Numbered from the stretch's first letter, positions 18,710 through 29,741 are shown. The stretch is 64,000 bases of DNA from Alphaproteobacteria bacterium (GCA_021325375.1 JAJPHG010000019.1:62001-126000), one strand, 5' to 3'. The notes: generated by a model from the sequence alone, not told the origin. Translations and numbers: made by a program.

Positions 18710-19165
18710 GGAGGACTCCAATTCGGATATGGCATCCCTTCGCTCGCCAGAATACGACAGCGCCCCAAAACTTCAAAAGTCATCTTGTAGGAAAGTGTGT
18801 CGCCCGACTAACGGGGGTTTCACGATCATGACGCTCGCGCATCGAGAAAGCCCTCATGGTGCGCTTCGGTGCGCTATCGAGGTCGGCAAAAAGAAGGTGA
18901 TCGACCGGTTCGTGCAGAGGACACGAGCCGCAACCACGCCTGCGGTGTCCCACAAAATCTCCAACCGCATCAATTGCTTGAACTCGCATAGGCAGGTGTG
19001 AGTTACGCCTTTGCGGAAATACTGCCCGCCAATTCTGCAGGCTGTAGACGAAAGATTCTGCGGGAAAAATTCCGCATCCGCCGATAAGATGGCGACATCC
19101 ATGCGTACTGGCTCATCGCGTTCCGAGTGAACTATCCCCTCGTGTTTTCGCAAAGGAGAGCCGTC

Positions 19166-20509
19166 ATGTCCGATCCGTCTTCCCGGCCCGACCGGCGCAC
19201 CATATTGGCTGCCTCCGCATTTGCCGGCGCATTCAGTCTCGTTCCCACGGACCTGATTGCCGCCGCCGCGGGCGGCACAACCCCCAAGGAGCACAGGATG
19301 GCCGCAACCAATGCCGCAATCCGCCCGTTCCACTTCGAAGCGTCAAAAGATGAGCTCGCCGATCTGAAGAAACGCGTTGCCGCGGCCAAATGGCCGGAGC
19401 GCGAACTGGTTGCGGACGCCACGCAAGGCGTTCAGCTCGCAACGATGCAGAAGCTCGCGCGATATTGGGCGACGGAGCATGATTGGCGGAAATGCGAAGC
19501 CAAGATCAACGCCGTGCCGAACTTCATCACCGAAATCGACGGTCTCGACATTCATTTCATCCACGTCCGCTCGAAGCATGAACATGCGCTGCCGATCATC
19601 ATCACGCATGGCTGGCCCGGCTCCATCATCGAGCAGATGAAGGTCATTGGTCCGCTGACCGATCCCACGGCGCATGGCGGAACCGAAGCGGACGCCTTTC
19701 ACGTCGTGATCCCGTCTCTGCCGGGCTACGGCTTCTCGGGCAAACCCACGAAGCCGGGATGGAACCCCGTCAGCATCGCAAGAGCGTGGGCGACCCTCAT
19801 GCAGCGCCTCGGCTACACCAAATACGTGGCGCAGGGGGGCGATTGGGGCAACGCCATTTCCGAGGTGATGGCATTGCAGCAGCCGCCGGGATTGCTCGGC
19901 ATCCATACCAACATGGCGGCGACGGTTCCGCCGGATGTTTCGAAAGCGCTTTCCGCGGGCGGTCCGCCACCCGTCGGACTGTCGCCGGAGGAAAGGCATG
20001 CGTGGGATCAACTCGACGACTTCTATAAGAATGGGCTGGGCTACGCCCAGGAAATGTCGAACCGCCCGCAGACGCTCTACGCACTCGCCGATTCGCCGGT
20101 CGGCCTTGCGGGCTGGATACTCGATCACGACATCCGCAGCTACGAGATGATCGTCCGCGTCTTCGACGGCAAGCCCCAAGGGCTGAGCCGTGACGACGTC
20201 CTCGACAACATCACGCTCTATTGGTTGACGAACACGGCAGTCTCTTCGGCGCGCCTTTACTGGGATACGGCGCACAATCTGCCGCCGGGCGGCTTCTTCG
20301 ACGTGAGGGGCGTCAAGCTTCCCGTCGGCGTGAGCGCGTTTGCGGAGGAGATCTATCAAGCGCCGAAAAGCTGGTCGCAGAAGGCGTATATGAAGCTCCT
20401 CCACTACGCCAGCCATCCCATCGGCACGCATTTCGCGGCCTGGGAGCAGCCTGCGCTGTTCGTGTCCGACCTGCGCGCAACATTCAAATCGTTGCGCAAA
20501 TCCATCTAG
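19166..20509 (+). CDS. Epoxide hydrolase (alpha/beta hydrolase) with Tat-like signal
   Basis: [69 protein letters not shown] nucleophile region. Confidence 0.9.
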   Translation: MSDPSSRPDRRTILAASAFAGAFSLVPTDLIAAAAGGTTPKEHRMAATNAAIRPFHFEASKDELADLKKRVAAAKWPERELVADATQGVQLATMQKLARYWATEHDWRKCEAKINAVPNFITEIDGLDIHFIHVRSKHEHALPIIITHGWPGSIIEQMKVIGPLTDPTAHGGTEADAFHVVIPSLPGYGFSGKPTKPGWNPVSIARAWATLMQRLGYTKYVAQGGDWGNAISEVMALQQPPGLLGIHTNMAATVPPDVSKALSAGGPPPVGLSPEERHAWDQLDDFYKNGLGYAQEMSNRPQTLYALADSPVGLAGWILDHDIRSYEMIVRVFDGKPQGLSRDDVLDNITLYWLTNTAVSSARLYWDTAHNLPPGGFFDVRGVKLPVGVSAFAEEIYQAPKSWSQKAYMKLLHYASHPIGTHFAAWEQPALFVSDLRATFKSLRKSI

Positions 20510-20544
20510 GGCCGACGGCGCGTCAAACACGTGAGGATGGGAAG

Positions 20545-21006
20545 ATGATCAAGCTGCAGATCAACGGTCAGGTCCGGGAGGTCGATGTCGTCGAAGACAC
20601 GCCGCTTTTGTGGGTCTTGCGCGACGTTCTAGGGCTGACCGGCACGAAGTTCGGCTGCGGCATCGCGCAATGTGGTGCGTGCACCGTCCATGTCGACGGC
20701 AAGGCGGTCCGCTCCTGCCTCCTTGCCGTTGGCGCGATCGGAAATCGGGCGGTCACCACGATCGAGGCCGTGGGTCAAACACCGGCGGGCGCCAGGGTGC
20801 AGAAAGCGTGGCTCGACCTTGAAGTCGTGCAATGCGGCTATTGCCAATCTGGACAGATCATGTCGGCTGCCGCCTTGCTCGCGGCGACGCCCCATCCCGA
20901 CGATTCCGATATCGACGCCGCGATGGCGGGAAACATCTGCCGCTGCGGCACTTATGTGCGGATTCGCGCCGCCATCAAGAAGGCGGCGGGAGAACGGCAA
21001 GCCTGA
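20545..21006 (+). CDS. (2Fe-2S)-binding subunit, xanthine dehydrogenase/IorA-like
   Basis: [26 protein letters not shown] and [19 protein letters not shown]...[14 protein letters not shown]. Confidence 0.93.
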   Translation: MIKLQINGQVREVDVVEDTPLLWVLRDVLGLTGTKFGCGIAQCGACTVHVDGKAVRSCLLAVGAIGNRAVTTIEAVGQTPAGARVQKAWLDLEVVQCGYCQSGQIMSAAALLAATPHPDDSDIDAAMAGNICRCGTYVRIRAAIKKAAGERQA

Positions 21007-21033
21007 TCTGGAACTGGGAAAGGGAATTGGGTC

Positions 21034-23229
21034 ATGACGATTCACACGGTTTCCGGACCATCGCGGGCACTGTCGCGGCGCACGATACTGCGCGCCGGCG
21101 CTGCCGCGGGCGGGGGGCTTCTGCTGGGCTTCTACGCGCCGTTCGCCGATGCCGCCGCTGCAAACACAAGCGGCGCGGCGCCGAGCGACGGCGGGCCGTT
21201 TGCGCCGGACGCCTTCATCCGCGTCGACCGCGCCGGCAAGGTCACGCTGATCATGCCGCAGGTGGAGATGGGGCAGGGCGTCTATACGTCGCTGTCCATG
21301 ATACTGGCGGAAGAGCTCGATGCCGCGTTCGCAACGGTGGCCGTCGAAGCGGCGCCGCCGAGCGACGCGTTGTACGGCAATCCCATGTTCGGGATCCAGG
21401 CGACCGGCAATTCCAATTCCGTGCGCGCGTTCTGGAAAAAGTTGCGGCAGGCCGGAGCCGGCGCGCGCGCCATTCTCATCGAGGCCGCGGCGTTGCAGTG
21501 GAAGGTCGATCCCGCAAGCTGCACCGCTTCCGACAGCGAAGTCATCCATCCGCCGACGGGTCGCAAGCTCGGCTACGGCGCTCTCGCCGATGCGGCGGCG
21601 AAACTGACCCCGCCCGCCAATCCGCCGCTCAAGAACCCAAAGGACTTCAAGCTGATCGGAAAGCCGCTCAGGCGGCTCGACACGCAAGACAAGGTCAACG
21701 GCAAGGCGCTCTATGGTATCGACATGCTGCCGCCAGGCGTCAAATTCGCCGCGATCGCGGCGTGTCCGGTCTTCGGCGGCAAGGTCGCACATGTGAACGA
21801 TTCCGCGGCCACGGCGATGCCGGGCGTTCGCCAGATCGTGGTCCTGAGCGATCTCGTCGCCGTGGTCGGCGATCATTTCTGGGCGGCAAAGCAGGGCCTG
21901 GAGGCACTCGACATCACCTGGAACGACGGGCCGAACGCTCACGTCAATTCCGCGCAAATCCGCAAGGACATCAAGGCCGCCAGCGAACATGAGGGCGCCG
22001 TCGCCAAGAGCCGCGGCGACGTGGAAAAGGCGCTCAAGGGCGGCGACCCGATAGAGGCGCACTACGAAGTGCCCTTCCTCTCCCACGCACCGATGGAGCC
22101 CATGAACTGCACCGTGCACGTGCGTCCGGACGGCTGCGATGTATGGGTCGGGACGCAGGTCTGCGCGCGCGCCCAAGCCATCGCCGCCAGGGTCACCGGT
22201 TTGCCGCTCGAGAAGGTGACGGTGCACAACCAGCTCATCGGCGGCGGCTTCGGACGCAGGCTGGATGTCGACGGCATCGAGAAATCCGTGCGCGTGGCGC
22301 AGAAAGTCGACGGTCCGGTCAAGGTGGTGTGGACGCGCGAGGAAGACATCCGGCACGATTTCTACCGTCCGATCTACTACGACCGCATCACCGCGACATT
22401 GAAGGATGGCAGAATCGACGGCTGGAAGCACCGCGTCACCGGATCGTCGATCATGGCGCGCTGGTTCCCGCTTGGCTTTCAGCATGGCGTCGACATCGAC
22501 GGCGTCGACAGCGCGATCGACGAACCTTACGACATTCCCAACATGCGGGTTGAATTCCTGCGCCACGAGCCGCCGGCGGTGCCGACCGGCTTCTGGCGCG
22601 GCGTGGGGCCGAACAACAACGTCTTCGCCATCGAAAGCTTCATCGACGAGCTCGCGAGGAAGGCCGGCAAGGACCCGCTGGACTTTCGTCTCGCGATGCT
22701 CGGCAAGACGCCCCGGCTGAAAACGGCGCTCGAGCTCGCCGCGAAGAAGGCGCATTGGGGCGATCCGTTGCCGCCCCGCGTCGGACGCGGCATTGCCGCA
22801 CAGATTTCCTTCGCCAGCTTCATCGCGACGATCGCGGAAGTGGAGGTCGACCGCGAGGGCGAAGTGCGCCTGCGCCGCATCACCTGCGCGGTGGATACCG
22901 GCATCGCGGTCAATCCCGACACCATCGTCGCGCAATTGCAGGGCGGACTGGTCTTCGGCGTGACCGCTGCGTTGTATGGCGAGATCACGATCGACAAGGG
23001 TCGCGTCCAGCAAAGCAACTTCAACAACTACCGCATGCTGCGCATCGACCAGACGCCTCCCATCGACGTGCACCTGATCAAAAGCGGCGAAGCGCCCGGC
23101 GGCATCGGCGAGACAGGCACGACGGCGGGACCTCCGGCGGTGCGCAACGCGATCTATGCGGCGACGGGCATCGCGCTTCGGCGGCTGCCGATCGATCGCG
23201 AGGTCCTGGCGGGGAGGAAGCAGCCATGA
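21034..23229 (+). CDS. Molybdopterin-binding large subunit, IorB/AldH-like, with Tat-like signal
   Basis: SRRTILRAGAAAGGGLLLGF; QVEMGQGVYTSLSMILAEELD; GGGFGRR; GIGETGTTAGPPAVRNAIYAATG. Confidence 0.92.
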   Translation: MTIHTVSGPSRALSRRTILRAGAAAGGGLLLGFYAPFADAAAANTSGAAPSDGGPFAPDAFIRVDRAGKVTLIMPQVEMGQGVYTSLSMILAEELDAAFATVAVEAAPPSDALYGNPMFGIQATGNSNSVRAFWKKLRQAGAGARAILIEAAALQWKVDPASCTASDSEVIHPPTGRKLGYGALADAAAKLTPPANPPLKNPKDFKLIGKPLRRLDTQDKVNGKALYGIDMLPPGVKFAAIAACPVFGGKVAHVNDSAATAMPGVRQIVVLSDLVAVVGDHFWAAKQGLEALDITWNDGPNAHVNSAQIRKDIKAASEHEGAVAKSRGDVEKALKGGDPIEAHYEVPFLSHAPMEPMNCTVHVRPDGCDVWVGTQVCARAQAIAARVTGLPLEKVTVHNQLIGGGFGRRLDVDGIEKSVRVAQKVDGPVKVVWTREEDIRHDFYRPIYYDRITATLKDGRIDGWKHRVTGSSIMARWFPLGFQHGVDIDGVDSAIDEPYDIPNMRVEFLRHEPPAVPTGFWRGVGPNNNVFAIESFIDELARKAGKDPLDFRLAMLGKTPRLKTALELAAKKAHWGDPLPPRVGRGIAAQISFASFIATIAEVEVDREGEVRLRRITCAVDTGIAVNPDTIVAQLQGGLVFGVTAALYGEITIDKGRVQQSNFNNYRMLRIDQTPPIDVHLIKSGEAPGGIGETGTTAGPPAVRNAIYAATGIALRRLPIDREVLAGRKQP

Positions 23230-24590
23230 ATTGGTTCAACCGTCTCAGCGCCGCGAAGCGCACTCTGATCGTGATCGCCGCGGCGGTGGTCGTGGTGATC
23301 GCCGCCGTGTCCGGGTGGATGGTGCTCGGTCCGGGACCGATGGATTTTGCGGGCGGCAGGCGGGTCGCACTCGCCGATTATCACGAGGCGGACCCGACCG
23401 GCGTGCCGCCGGAGCTCGAGCGTGCAAGTCTTGTCCAGCGCGGCGAATATCTGGAGCGCGCCGCCGATTGCCGAAGCTGCCATACGGCCGTGGGCGGAAC
23501 GCCCTTCGCCGGCGGCCGCGCTTTCACGATCTCGATCGGCACGCTCTATTCGGCGAACATCACGCCGGACAAGGAAACCGGCATCGGCGCGTGGAGCGAC
23601 GCGGCGTTCCTGGGCGCCATTCACAAAGGCATCGACGACGAGGGCACGCCTCTTTATCCGGCGATGCCTTCCGCCTCGTTCACCGGCATGACGGATGCGG
23701 ACGCGCTGGCCATCAAGGCCTATCTGTTCAGCCTCAAGCCGGTGCACAATGAGGTGCCGCAGAACAGTCTGGGCTTTCCTTTCAACCAACGCTGGCTGGT
23801 CGGCGTGTCGTCGTTCTTTTTCAACCCCGATAGGCGGTTTGAGCCGAATGCCGATCGCAGCGCACAGTGGAATCGCGGCGCCTATCTGGCAGAGAACCTC
23901 GCGCATTGCGGCGAATGTCACACACCCCGCAATCTGGCTTTCGCGCTCGACAACCGGAAGAAATTTTCCGGCGAGTTCCAGGCTGGTTGGCGCGCCTACA
24001 ACATCACCGCCGACAAAGAGTCCGGTGTCGGCGCGTGGAGCGCGGCCGAGCTGGCGCAATATCTGTCAACGGGCCATGCCGACGGGCGCGGCACGGCAGC
24101 AGGGCCGATGGGCGACGCGGTGGACAACAGCCTCAAATACCTGACGCCCGGCGACATTGCGGCCATCGTGAGCTATCTGCAGACGGTGCCGGCGATCGCA
24201 TCAACCGACCTGCCCGCAACGAAGGCAAGTCCGGCGCCCGCGTCGCATCGCGAGGGCGTCGTTGCGGACGGCAATCCTCACGGCAAGCAGATATTCGAAG
24301 GCGCCTGCGCGAGCTGTCACGGCTGGACGGGCGTCGGCCCGCTCACCCGTTATGCCACGTTGACCGGCGCGCGTGCGGTCAACGATCCGACAGCAACCAA
24401 TGTGGCGCAGATCGTCCTGAACGGCATGGCGCGCGACACGCCGCACGGCAAAGTTTTCATGCCGGCCTTCGGGAACGCCTATTCCGACACCGAGGTCGCT
24501 GCCGTTGCGAACTACGTCACCGCGCGTTTCGGCGCACAGCCGTCCGGCATCACGGCGAAACAGGTCGCCAAGCTCAGACAGGAGAACTAG
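23226..24590 (+). CDS. Triheme cytochrome c subunit
   Basis: Three CxxCH motifs (CRSCH, CGECH, CASCH), N-terminal TM; 4-bp overlap with the large subunit. Confidence 0.92.
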   Translation: MNWFNRLSAAKRTLIVIAAAVVVVIAAVSGWMVLGPGPMDFAGGRRVALADYHEADPTGVPPELERASLVQRGEYLERAADCRSCHTAVGGTPFAGGRAFTISIGTLYSANITPDKETGIGAWSDAAFLGAIHKGIDDEGTPLYPAMPSASFTGMTDADALAIKAYLFSLKPVHNEVPQNSLGFPFNQRWLVGVSSFFFNPDRRFEPNADRSAQWNRGAYLAENLAHCGECHTPRNLAFALDNRKKFSGEFQAGWRAYNITADKESGVGAWSAAELAQYLSTGHADGRGTAAGPMGDAVDNSLKYLTPGDIAAIVSYLQTVPAIASTDLPATKASPAPASHREGVVADGNPHGKQIFEGACASCHGWTGVGPLTRYATLTGARAVNDPTATNVAQIVLNGMARDTPHGKVFMPAFGNAYSDTEVAAVANYVTARFGAQPSGITAKQVAKLRQEN

Positions 24591-24591
24591 G

Positions 24592-25023
24592 ATGAAGATC
24601 AACCGGCATGGCTCGGCCGCCTGGGAAGGCGGCATCAGGGACGGCAAGGGCGCGATCTCGACGGAAAGCGGCGCGCTCAAATCCTATCCTTACGGCTTCG
24701 CAAGCCGCTTCGAAGGCAAGCCGGGCACGAACCCCGAGGAATTGATCGCCGCCGCGCATGCGGGCTGTTTCACGATGGCTCTTTCGTTGATTCTGGGCGA
24801 AGCCAAGCTTGCCGCCGAACACATGGAAACATCGGCTCAGGTGACTTTGGAACAGGTTCCGGGCGGATATGCGATCACCGCGGTTCACCTCACGCTGAGC
24901 GCAAAGATCCCCGGCGCCGATCAGGAAACGTTCGAGAAGCTGGCGGCGACGGCAAAGGCGGGTTGTCCGGTCTCCAAGCTCCTGAAGGCCGACATTACCC
25001 TCGATGCGAAACTGGTGAGTTGA
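24592..25023 (+). CDS. OsmC family peroxiredoxin-like protein
   Basis: GTNPEELIAAAHAGCFTMALSLILGEA ... AKAGCPVSKLLKADITLDA. Confidence 0.9.
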   Translation: MKINRHGSAAWEGGIRDGKGAISTESGALKSYPYGFASRFEGKPGTNPEELIAAAHAGCFTMALSLILGEAKLAAEHMETSAQVTLEQVPGGYAITAVHLTLSAKIPGADQETFEKLAATAKAGCPVSKLLKADITLDAKLVS

Positions 25024-25027
25024 AGCG

Positions 25028-25456
25028 ATGCCGCCGACCCATCAGCCGGATGAGGACCGTTTCCACGCCATTCGATCGGAGGACGTTCAGTGGAAACCGT
25101 TCCCCGCCTTTCCGCCGCAAGCGCGTCTTGCGATCCTGGTCGGTGATCCCGCCAAACCCGGACCCTATGTGATCCGCGTCAAGCTGCCCGCCGGTACGAA
25201 GATGATGCCGCACAAGCACCCCGAGGACCGCATCTACACGGTGATGTCGGGCGTGTTCTACATCGGGCTGGGAGAAGTCTTCGACGAGAGCAAGCTGACC
25301 GCGTTCGCGCCGGGCAGCGTCGTGGTTCTTCCGGGCGGCCAGCCGCATTTCCATTGGGCCAAGTCCGGTGAATATGTCACCCAAGTCAGCGCGATCGGCC
25401 CCCTGGGCTTGGGTTACATCGACTCGGCGGACGATCCTCGCAATCGGGCTGTCTGA
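25028..25456 (+). CDS. Cupin domain protein
   Basis: VKLPAGTKMMPHKHPEDRIYTVMSGVFYIGLGE ... GSVVVLPGGQPHFHWAKSGEYVTQVSAIGPLG. Confidence 0.8.
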   Translation: MPPTHQPDEDRFHAIRSEDVQWKPFPAFPPQARLAILVGDPAKPGPYVIRVKLPAGTKMMPHKHPEDRIYTVMSGVFYIGLGEVFDESKLTAFAPGSVVVLPGGQPHFHWAKSGEYVTQVSAIGPLGLGYIDSADDPRNRAV

Positions 25457-25561
25457 CCCGCAGCGAGCATTGGTCAATTCCTATCGAACCGCGCAAACCT
25501 GCGCTCTGCCAGCGGTTGGCTTGCCGAGCATAGTGAAGGGCCGACACCCGCGACTTCGGCG

Positions 25562-27367
25562 TCAGTGCTTCGCCGTCATGTGTTTGCGCTTTCCGGCGAA
25601 GTGTTTGTTTTTGTTTTTGGTGAACGGTGGTTTGCCGGCACGCTCGCGCGGCGCAGCGCTTGCGGCGCTGTCGCGCGCCGTGTCGCCACCCGGACCGTCC
25701 GGCGCGGCGAAGATGCGCACGCCGCCCTTCTTGCGTGCGGCGACATGGGCCGCGAAGGCGTCGGCGACATCGGAAGAAACTTCGAAGCGCGTTTCGCGCT
25801 CGTAGACGCGAATAGCACCAATGTCTTTCTTGGTGATCTCGCCCTGACGGCAGATTTCCGGCAGCAGCCATTTGGGATCGGCATTGCGCTCGCGCCCGAC
25901 GGTAATCTTGAACCACACGCCGTTTTCCATGTCGCCGGGACGCCGCGGCGCATCGGATTGCGCCCCTTGCGCGTGTTTTTTCGACGCAAATTGCTTCGAA
26001 CGGAGCTCGCGCTCACCCTGTGTTTCGCGACCGCCCCGATGCTCGCGCCGCGGCTCGAACACCTCTGTGATCTCTTCCGGCGTGGGCAACGTCGCGCGGT
26101 ACATCTTCACGAACGCCGCGGCGATGTCGCGCGGATTGTGCGCGGCGAGAAGGCTGTTCGCCATCGAAAGCTCATCATCGCTGCTGGGTTCGGTGAGGAT
26201 CGGATTCTGCAGCAACCGGTCCTGGTCCAGTTTGCGGATGTCTTCGGCGGAAGGCGGCTCGGTCCAGGTGAATTGTACCCGCGCGCGAGAGAGCATCTCC
26301 TCCGCACGGCGGCGGCGTGAATTGGGCACCAGCAGGATACTGACGCCCTTGCGTCCCGCGCGCCCGGTGCGGCCGCTGCGATGCTGCAGAACTTCCGCAT
26401 CGTTCGGCAGATCGGCATGGATGACCAGGCCCAAATTCGGAATGTCCAACCCGCGCGCCGCAACATCGGTCGCCACGCAAACGCGTGCGCGGCCATCGCG
26501 CAACGCCTGCAGCGCATGGTTGCGCTCGCCTTGGCTGAGTTCGCCCGAGAGCGACACGGCCGCGAAGCCGCGCTCGCGCAGGATCGCCTCCAGATGCCGC
26601 ACCGCCTGCCGCGTTGCGCAGAATACCAGCGCATTTGGCGGGTCCATGAAGCGCAGGAGGTTGACGATGGCGCTTTCGCCCTTGTTGGCGGCGATGCGGA
26701 GGGCGCGATATTCTATATCGGCATGTCCTTCCGTCGCGCCCAGCGTTTTGATGCGCAACGCATCGCGCTGATAGTGCTGCGCCAGAGTGACGATGGCTTT
26801 TGGCAGCGTCGCCGAGAACAGCAACGTGCGCCGCGTCGGGGGCGTCGTCTCCAGGATGAATTGCAGATCCTCGCGAAAGCCCATATCGAGCATCTCGTCC
26901 GCCTCGTCGATCACGACGGCTTTCAGCGCCGAAACCTTCAGCGCCCGCCGTTCCAGGTGATCGCGCAAACGTCCGGGCGTGCCGACGACGATATGCACGC
27001 CGTCCTGAAGCTGGCGCCGCTCACGGCCGGGGTCCATGCCGCCGACGCACGCCACGACCCGGGCACCGGTATATTGATAGAGCCAGTTCAGCTCGCGCTG
27101 CACCTGCAGCGCCAGCTCGCGTGTCGGCGCGATGATGAGCGCGAGCGATTCGCCCGCGGGGCCCAGCGTGCCGGCGCCGTCGAGCAGGGTTTCGGCCATG
27201 GCGATGCCGTAAGCCACGGTTTTGCCGGAGCCGGTCTGCGCAGAGACCAGAAGATCGCGCTCCCCCGCATCGGCTTCGAGCACGGCTGCCTGCACCGGCG
27301 TTGCTTCTTTATAGTCGCGCTCTGCCAGAGCGCGGGCGATGGCGGGCGGTGTCTTGCGGAATGCCAA
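25562..27367 (-). CDS. DEAD/DEAH-box RNA helicase with DbpA-like C-terminal domain
   Basis: SAQTGSGKT, PTRELALQ, TPGRLRDHL, DEADEMLDMGF, FSAT, HRSGRTGRAGRKG; C-terminal WFKITVGRERNADPKWLLPEICRQGEITKKDIGAIRVYERETRFEV. Confidence 0.93.
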   Translation of the reverse strand: MAFRKTPPAIARALAERDYKEATPVQAAVLEADAGERDLLVSAQTGSGKTVAYGIAMAETLLDGAGTLGPAGESLALIIAPTRELALQVQRELNWLYQYTGARVVACVGGMDPGRERRQLQDGVHIVVGTPGRLRDHLERRALKVSALKAVVIDEADEMLDMGFREDLQFILETTPPTRRTLLFSATLPKAIVTLAQHYQRDALRIKTLGATEGHADIEYRALRIAANKGESAIVNLLRFMDPPNALVFCATRQAVRHLEAILRERGFAAVSLSGELSQGERNHALQALRDGRARVCVATDVAARGLDIPNLGLVIHADLPNDAEVLQHRSGRTGRAGRKGVSILLVPNSRRRRAEEMLSRARVQFTWTEPPSAEDIRKLDQDRLLQNPILTEPSSDDELSMANSLLAAHNPRDIAAAFVKMYRATLPTPEEITEVFEPRREHRGGRETQGERELRSKQFASKKHAQGAQSDAPRRPGDMENGVWFKITVGRERNADPKWLLPEICRQGEITKKDIGAIRVYERETRFEVSSDVADAFAAHVAARKKGGVRIFAAPDGPGGDTARDSAASAAPRERAGKPPFTKNKNKHFAGKRKHMTAKH

Positions 27368-27463
27368 AATGGAACCTTTGCGAAGAGGCGCCTCATGGCG
27401 CGCCTCTCTTTATCGCGATTGGGCGGAAAAGACAGCAAAAGGGTGGAGCCGGGCCGGTCCGGA

Positions 27464-28183
27464 TCAGGATTTGTATTTTCGCCCCTCGCGCGGGGGCTCG
27501 GAAATGTTGCCGGCCTTGCTTGTCGCGGCCCAGACGATGTGCCGGGCGCCCCGGCCTTTGTTGGCGCGCACTTCGATTTCCTCCACGGCAAAGCCCGCCC
27601 GCCCTAGGCGGCCGGCGAACGCTGCGTTCGGCGCCGCCGACCATATGGCCAGCAAGCCCCCGGGCCGTAGTGCTCTTCGCGCGGCTTCAAGGCCGCGCGA
27701 ATTGTAGAGCCTGTCGTTCGCGCTGCGGCTGACGCTATCGGGACCGTTATCGACATCGAGTAGAATCGCATCGAAGCCGGTTCGCGCCGATGAGATCAGG
27801 TCGCCGACATCGGCTTCGCGGATACTGATCCTGGGGTCGCTGAGGCAATCGGCGGTAAGCTTTGCCATGGGTCCGCGTGCCCAGCCGATGACGGCAGGCA
27901 CCAGTTCGGCGACCACAAGCCGCGCGTCGGCGCCAAGCCCCGCCAGAGCGGCCCGCAGCGTGAAACCCATGCCATATCCGCCGATCAACATGCGGCAATT
28001 TCGGCGGCCGCGAACGCGATCGCACGCCAATTCCGCGAGCGCTATCTCAGAGCCGCTCATCCGACTGCTCATGAGCACCGTGGCGCCGGCTCTTATGGAA
28101 AACTCGTCACCCCGTTGAAAGAGGGTGAGCGTGCCGTCACCGCCAGGTACGTTTGCCGTATCGAGCTGGACCCAGGGAATCAT
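27464..28183 (-). CDS. Spermidine synthase-like methyltransferase-fold protein
   Basis: MLIGGYGMGFTLRAALAGLGADARLVVAELVPAVIGWARG ... FDAILLDVDNGPDSV; start taken at MIPWVQLDTA. Confidence 0.8.
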   Translation of the reverse strand: MIPWVQLDTANVPGGDGTLTLFQRGDEFSIRAGATVLMSSRMSGSEIALAELACDRVRGRRNCRMLIGGYGMGFTLRAALAGLGADARLVVAELVPAVIGWARGPMAKLTADCLSDPRISIREADVGDLISSARTGFDAILLDVDNGPDSVSRSANDRLYNSRGLEAARRALRPGGLLAIWSAAPNAAFAGRLGRAGFAVEEIEVRANKGRGARHIVWAATSKAGNISEPPREGRKYKS

Positions 28184-28260
28184 CGAAAGCCTGCCTTCGT
28201 GGAATCTTACTTCACGTTGGCCGGAACGTCTTGCGAAGGCCAGATGCTTGTTACGGGGCG

Positions 28261-28848
28261 TCAAGGAGCGGTTGGCGGCCAGGACGGCGCGCCGCTGCCG
28301 GCATCGAGGAATTCGAAGGCCACGGCGGTGTCCACGGACATGACGCTCAGGCCGGGCAGCATCGGCAGGACAGGGCCGCCATAAGGCTGCATCAGGCACA
28401 AGAGTTGCGGATTGCCGTTGTCAGTTGCAAGCGGGAACGCCGTGAGCTCCAGATATTGCGAAAAGCCGCGCTGGTAGTGCGCGGCCATCACCTGCCATAT
28501 GCCGCATGGGTGGTCGAACATCAGTCGGACGCTCTCGGCGGCGCCCCCGTGGAATTGCGGCGACAGGAATTCCAGATAGTCGCGGCCGGTGATGTCGCTC
28601 TGTACGCGTTCGCGGACGCCTTCCCCGACCAGGCGAATCCGCGACCATGGCGAACCTTCGGCGGAGATGTCCAAAAGCACCATGTCGCGCAGCATCGCCG
28701 CAAAGGGGCGCAGGGAGAAATCCCCGCGCGCCGGCACCCGGTTGCGCCTGGGCAAGGCGAGCCAGCGCTCCTCAAATGTCTTGCTGTCCTGCGAGCGGCA
28801 GAACGTGCCCACCTCCCGCGGGAAGAAGAATCTCTTTGTCGGTTGCAT
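28261..28848 (-). CDS. PAS-fold (PAS_5-like) sensory protein
   Basis: LRDMVLLDISAEGSPWSRIRLVGEGVRERVQSDITGRDYLEFL resembles PAS_5 sequences. Confidence 0.55.
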   Translation of the reverse strand: MQPTKRFFFPREVGTFCRSQDSKTFEERWLALPRRNRVPARGDFSLRPFAAMLRDMVLLDISAEGSPWSRIRLVGEGVRERVQSDITGRDYLEFLSPQFHGGAAESVRLMFDHPCGIWQVMAAHYQRGFSQYLELTAFPLATDNGNPQLLCLMQPYGGPVLPMLPGLSVMSVDTAVAFEFLDAGSGAPSWPPTAP

Positions 28849-28859
28849 GGTGTGTGCTC

Positions 28860-29630
28860 CTACGCGACGTTTCGAGCGGTCGCAGCTTCGTCCGGAAGCT
28901 TGTGGTTAGGCGCATGGGCTGCGCTTTCGGCGGGAAGGTAGATTTCCACGCAGGTTCCTCTGCCGGGTTGGGTTTTCAAGTTCATCGTGCCGCCGGATTG
29001 GCGGATGAAGCCGGCGCAATTGCTCAGGCCCCAACCAACGTTGAAATGCGAAGCCTTCGTCGAGAAACTGGGATCCAGCGCGCGACCGGCAATGTCCGGC
29101 GTCATCCCCGGCCCACTGTCGGTGATGCGGACGAGAATGTACCGGCCGCCGCGCAGCCCACCCATGGCGTTCGCGTCGAGGGTCAGATGCAGCACGGCGA
29201 TCTTGAGCGTACCACTGTCGCCCATGGCGTCGACCGCGTTGGCAACGAGCTCCTCGACCGTCTCGCGGAATTTTCCCTGATCGACAAACGAAACGCAGGG
29301 TCTGGATTCCGGAACGAAGGCCATCTCGATGGATTGGGGCACCGTCCGGCGCAGCCGCCCGACCGCGTCTTGCAGCAAGCCCGTGACGTCGGTGAGTTGG
29401 CGCTTCAGCGGCTGCCGACCGGCGAAGGCCTGGAGCCTGGCGGAAAGCTCGATGCCGCGCTGAGCGGTGCGCACCACGTCACCGACCATCTCGGCCGGCG
29501 GGCTGCCGTGCTTGAGATGCTCGTCGAGCAGCGCGAGATTGCCGGCGACGGCGGTGAAGATGTTGTTCAGCTCATGGGCGACCGCGCCCGCGAACTGGAT
29601 CAACGCCGTCATTTTTTCCGATTCCGACAC
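28860..29630 (-). CDS. Sensor histidine kinase (soluble, HisKA + HATPase)
   Basis: FAGAVAHELNNIFTAVAGNL; VEELVANAVDAM; DSGPGMTPDIAGRALDPSFSTK; GWGLSNCAGFIRQSGG. Confidence 0.88.
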   Translation of the reverse strand: MSESEKMTALIQFAGAVAHELNNIFTAVAGNLALLDEHLKHGSPPAEMVGDVVRTAQRGIELSARLQAFAGRQPLKRQLTDVTGLLQDAVGRLRRTVPQSIEMAFVPESRPCVSFVDQGKFRETVEELVANAVDAMGDSGTLKIAVLHLTLDANAMGGLRGGRYILVRITDSGPGMTPDIAGRALDPSFSTKASHFNVGWGLSNCAGFIRQSGGTMNLKTQPGRGTCVEIYLPAESAAHAPNHKLPDEAATARNVA

Positions 29631-29708
29631 GTGCCCCTCGGCGGCTTCTGGAGAGGTGCTGATACTTCGGGTGCGGGGAAAGCGCGCGCGTTCAGAGGGA
29701 TAAGCGCG

Positions 29709-29724
29709 CTATACGGAAGTATAG
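29709..29724. promoter_or_regulatory. Inverted-repeat site CTATAC-GGAA-GTATAG upstream of the histidine kinase gene
   Basis: Perfect 6-bp arms around GGAA; 14 nt identical to the site at 33420. Confidence 0.55.
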
Positions 29725-29741
29725 GCGCGGACGAGGAGGGG

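Noticed and set aside
18722-19165. Possible decayed gene between the VOC protein and epoxide hydrolase genes
   Set aside because: Short ORFs on both strands with no family resemblance; treated as divergent intergenic DNA
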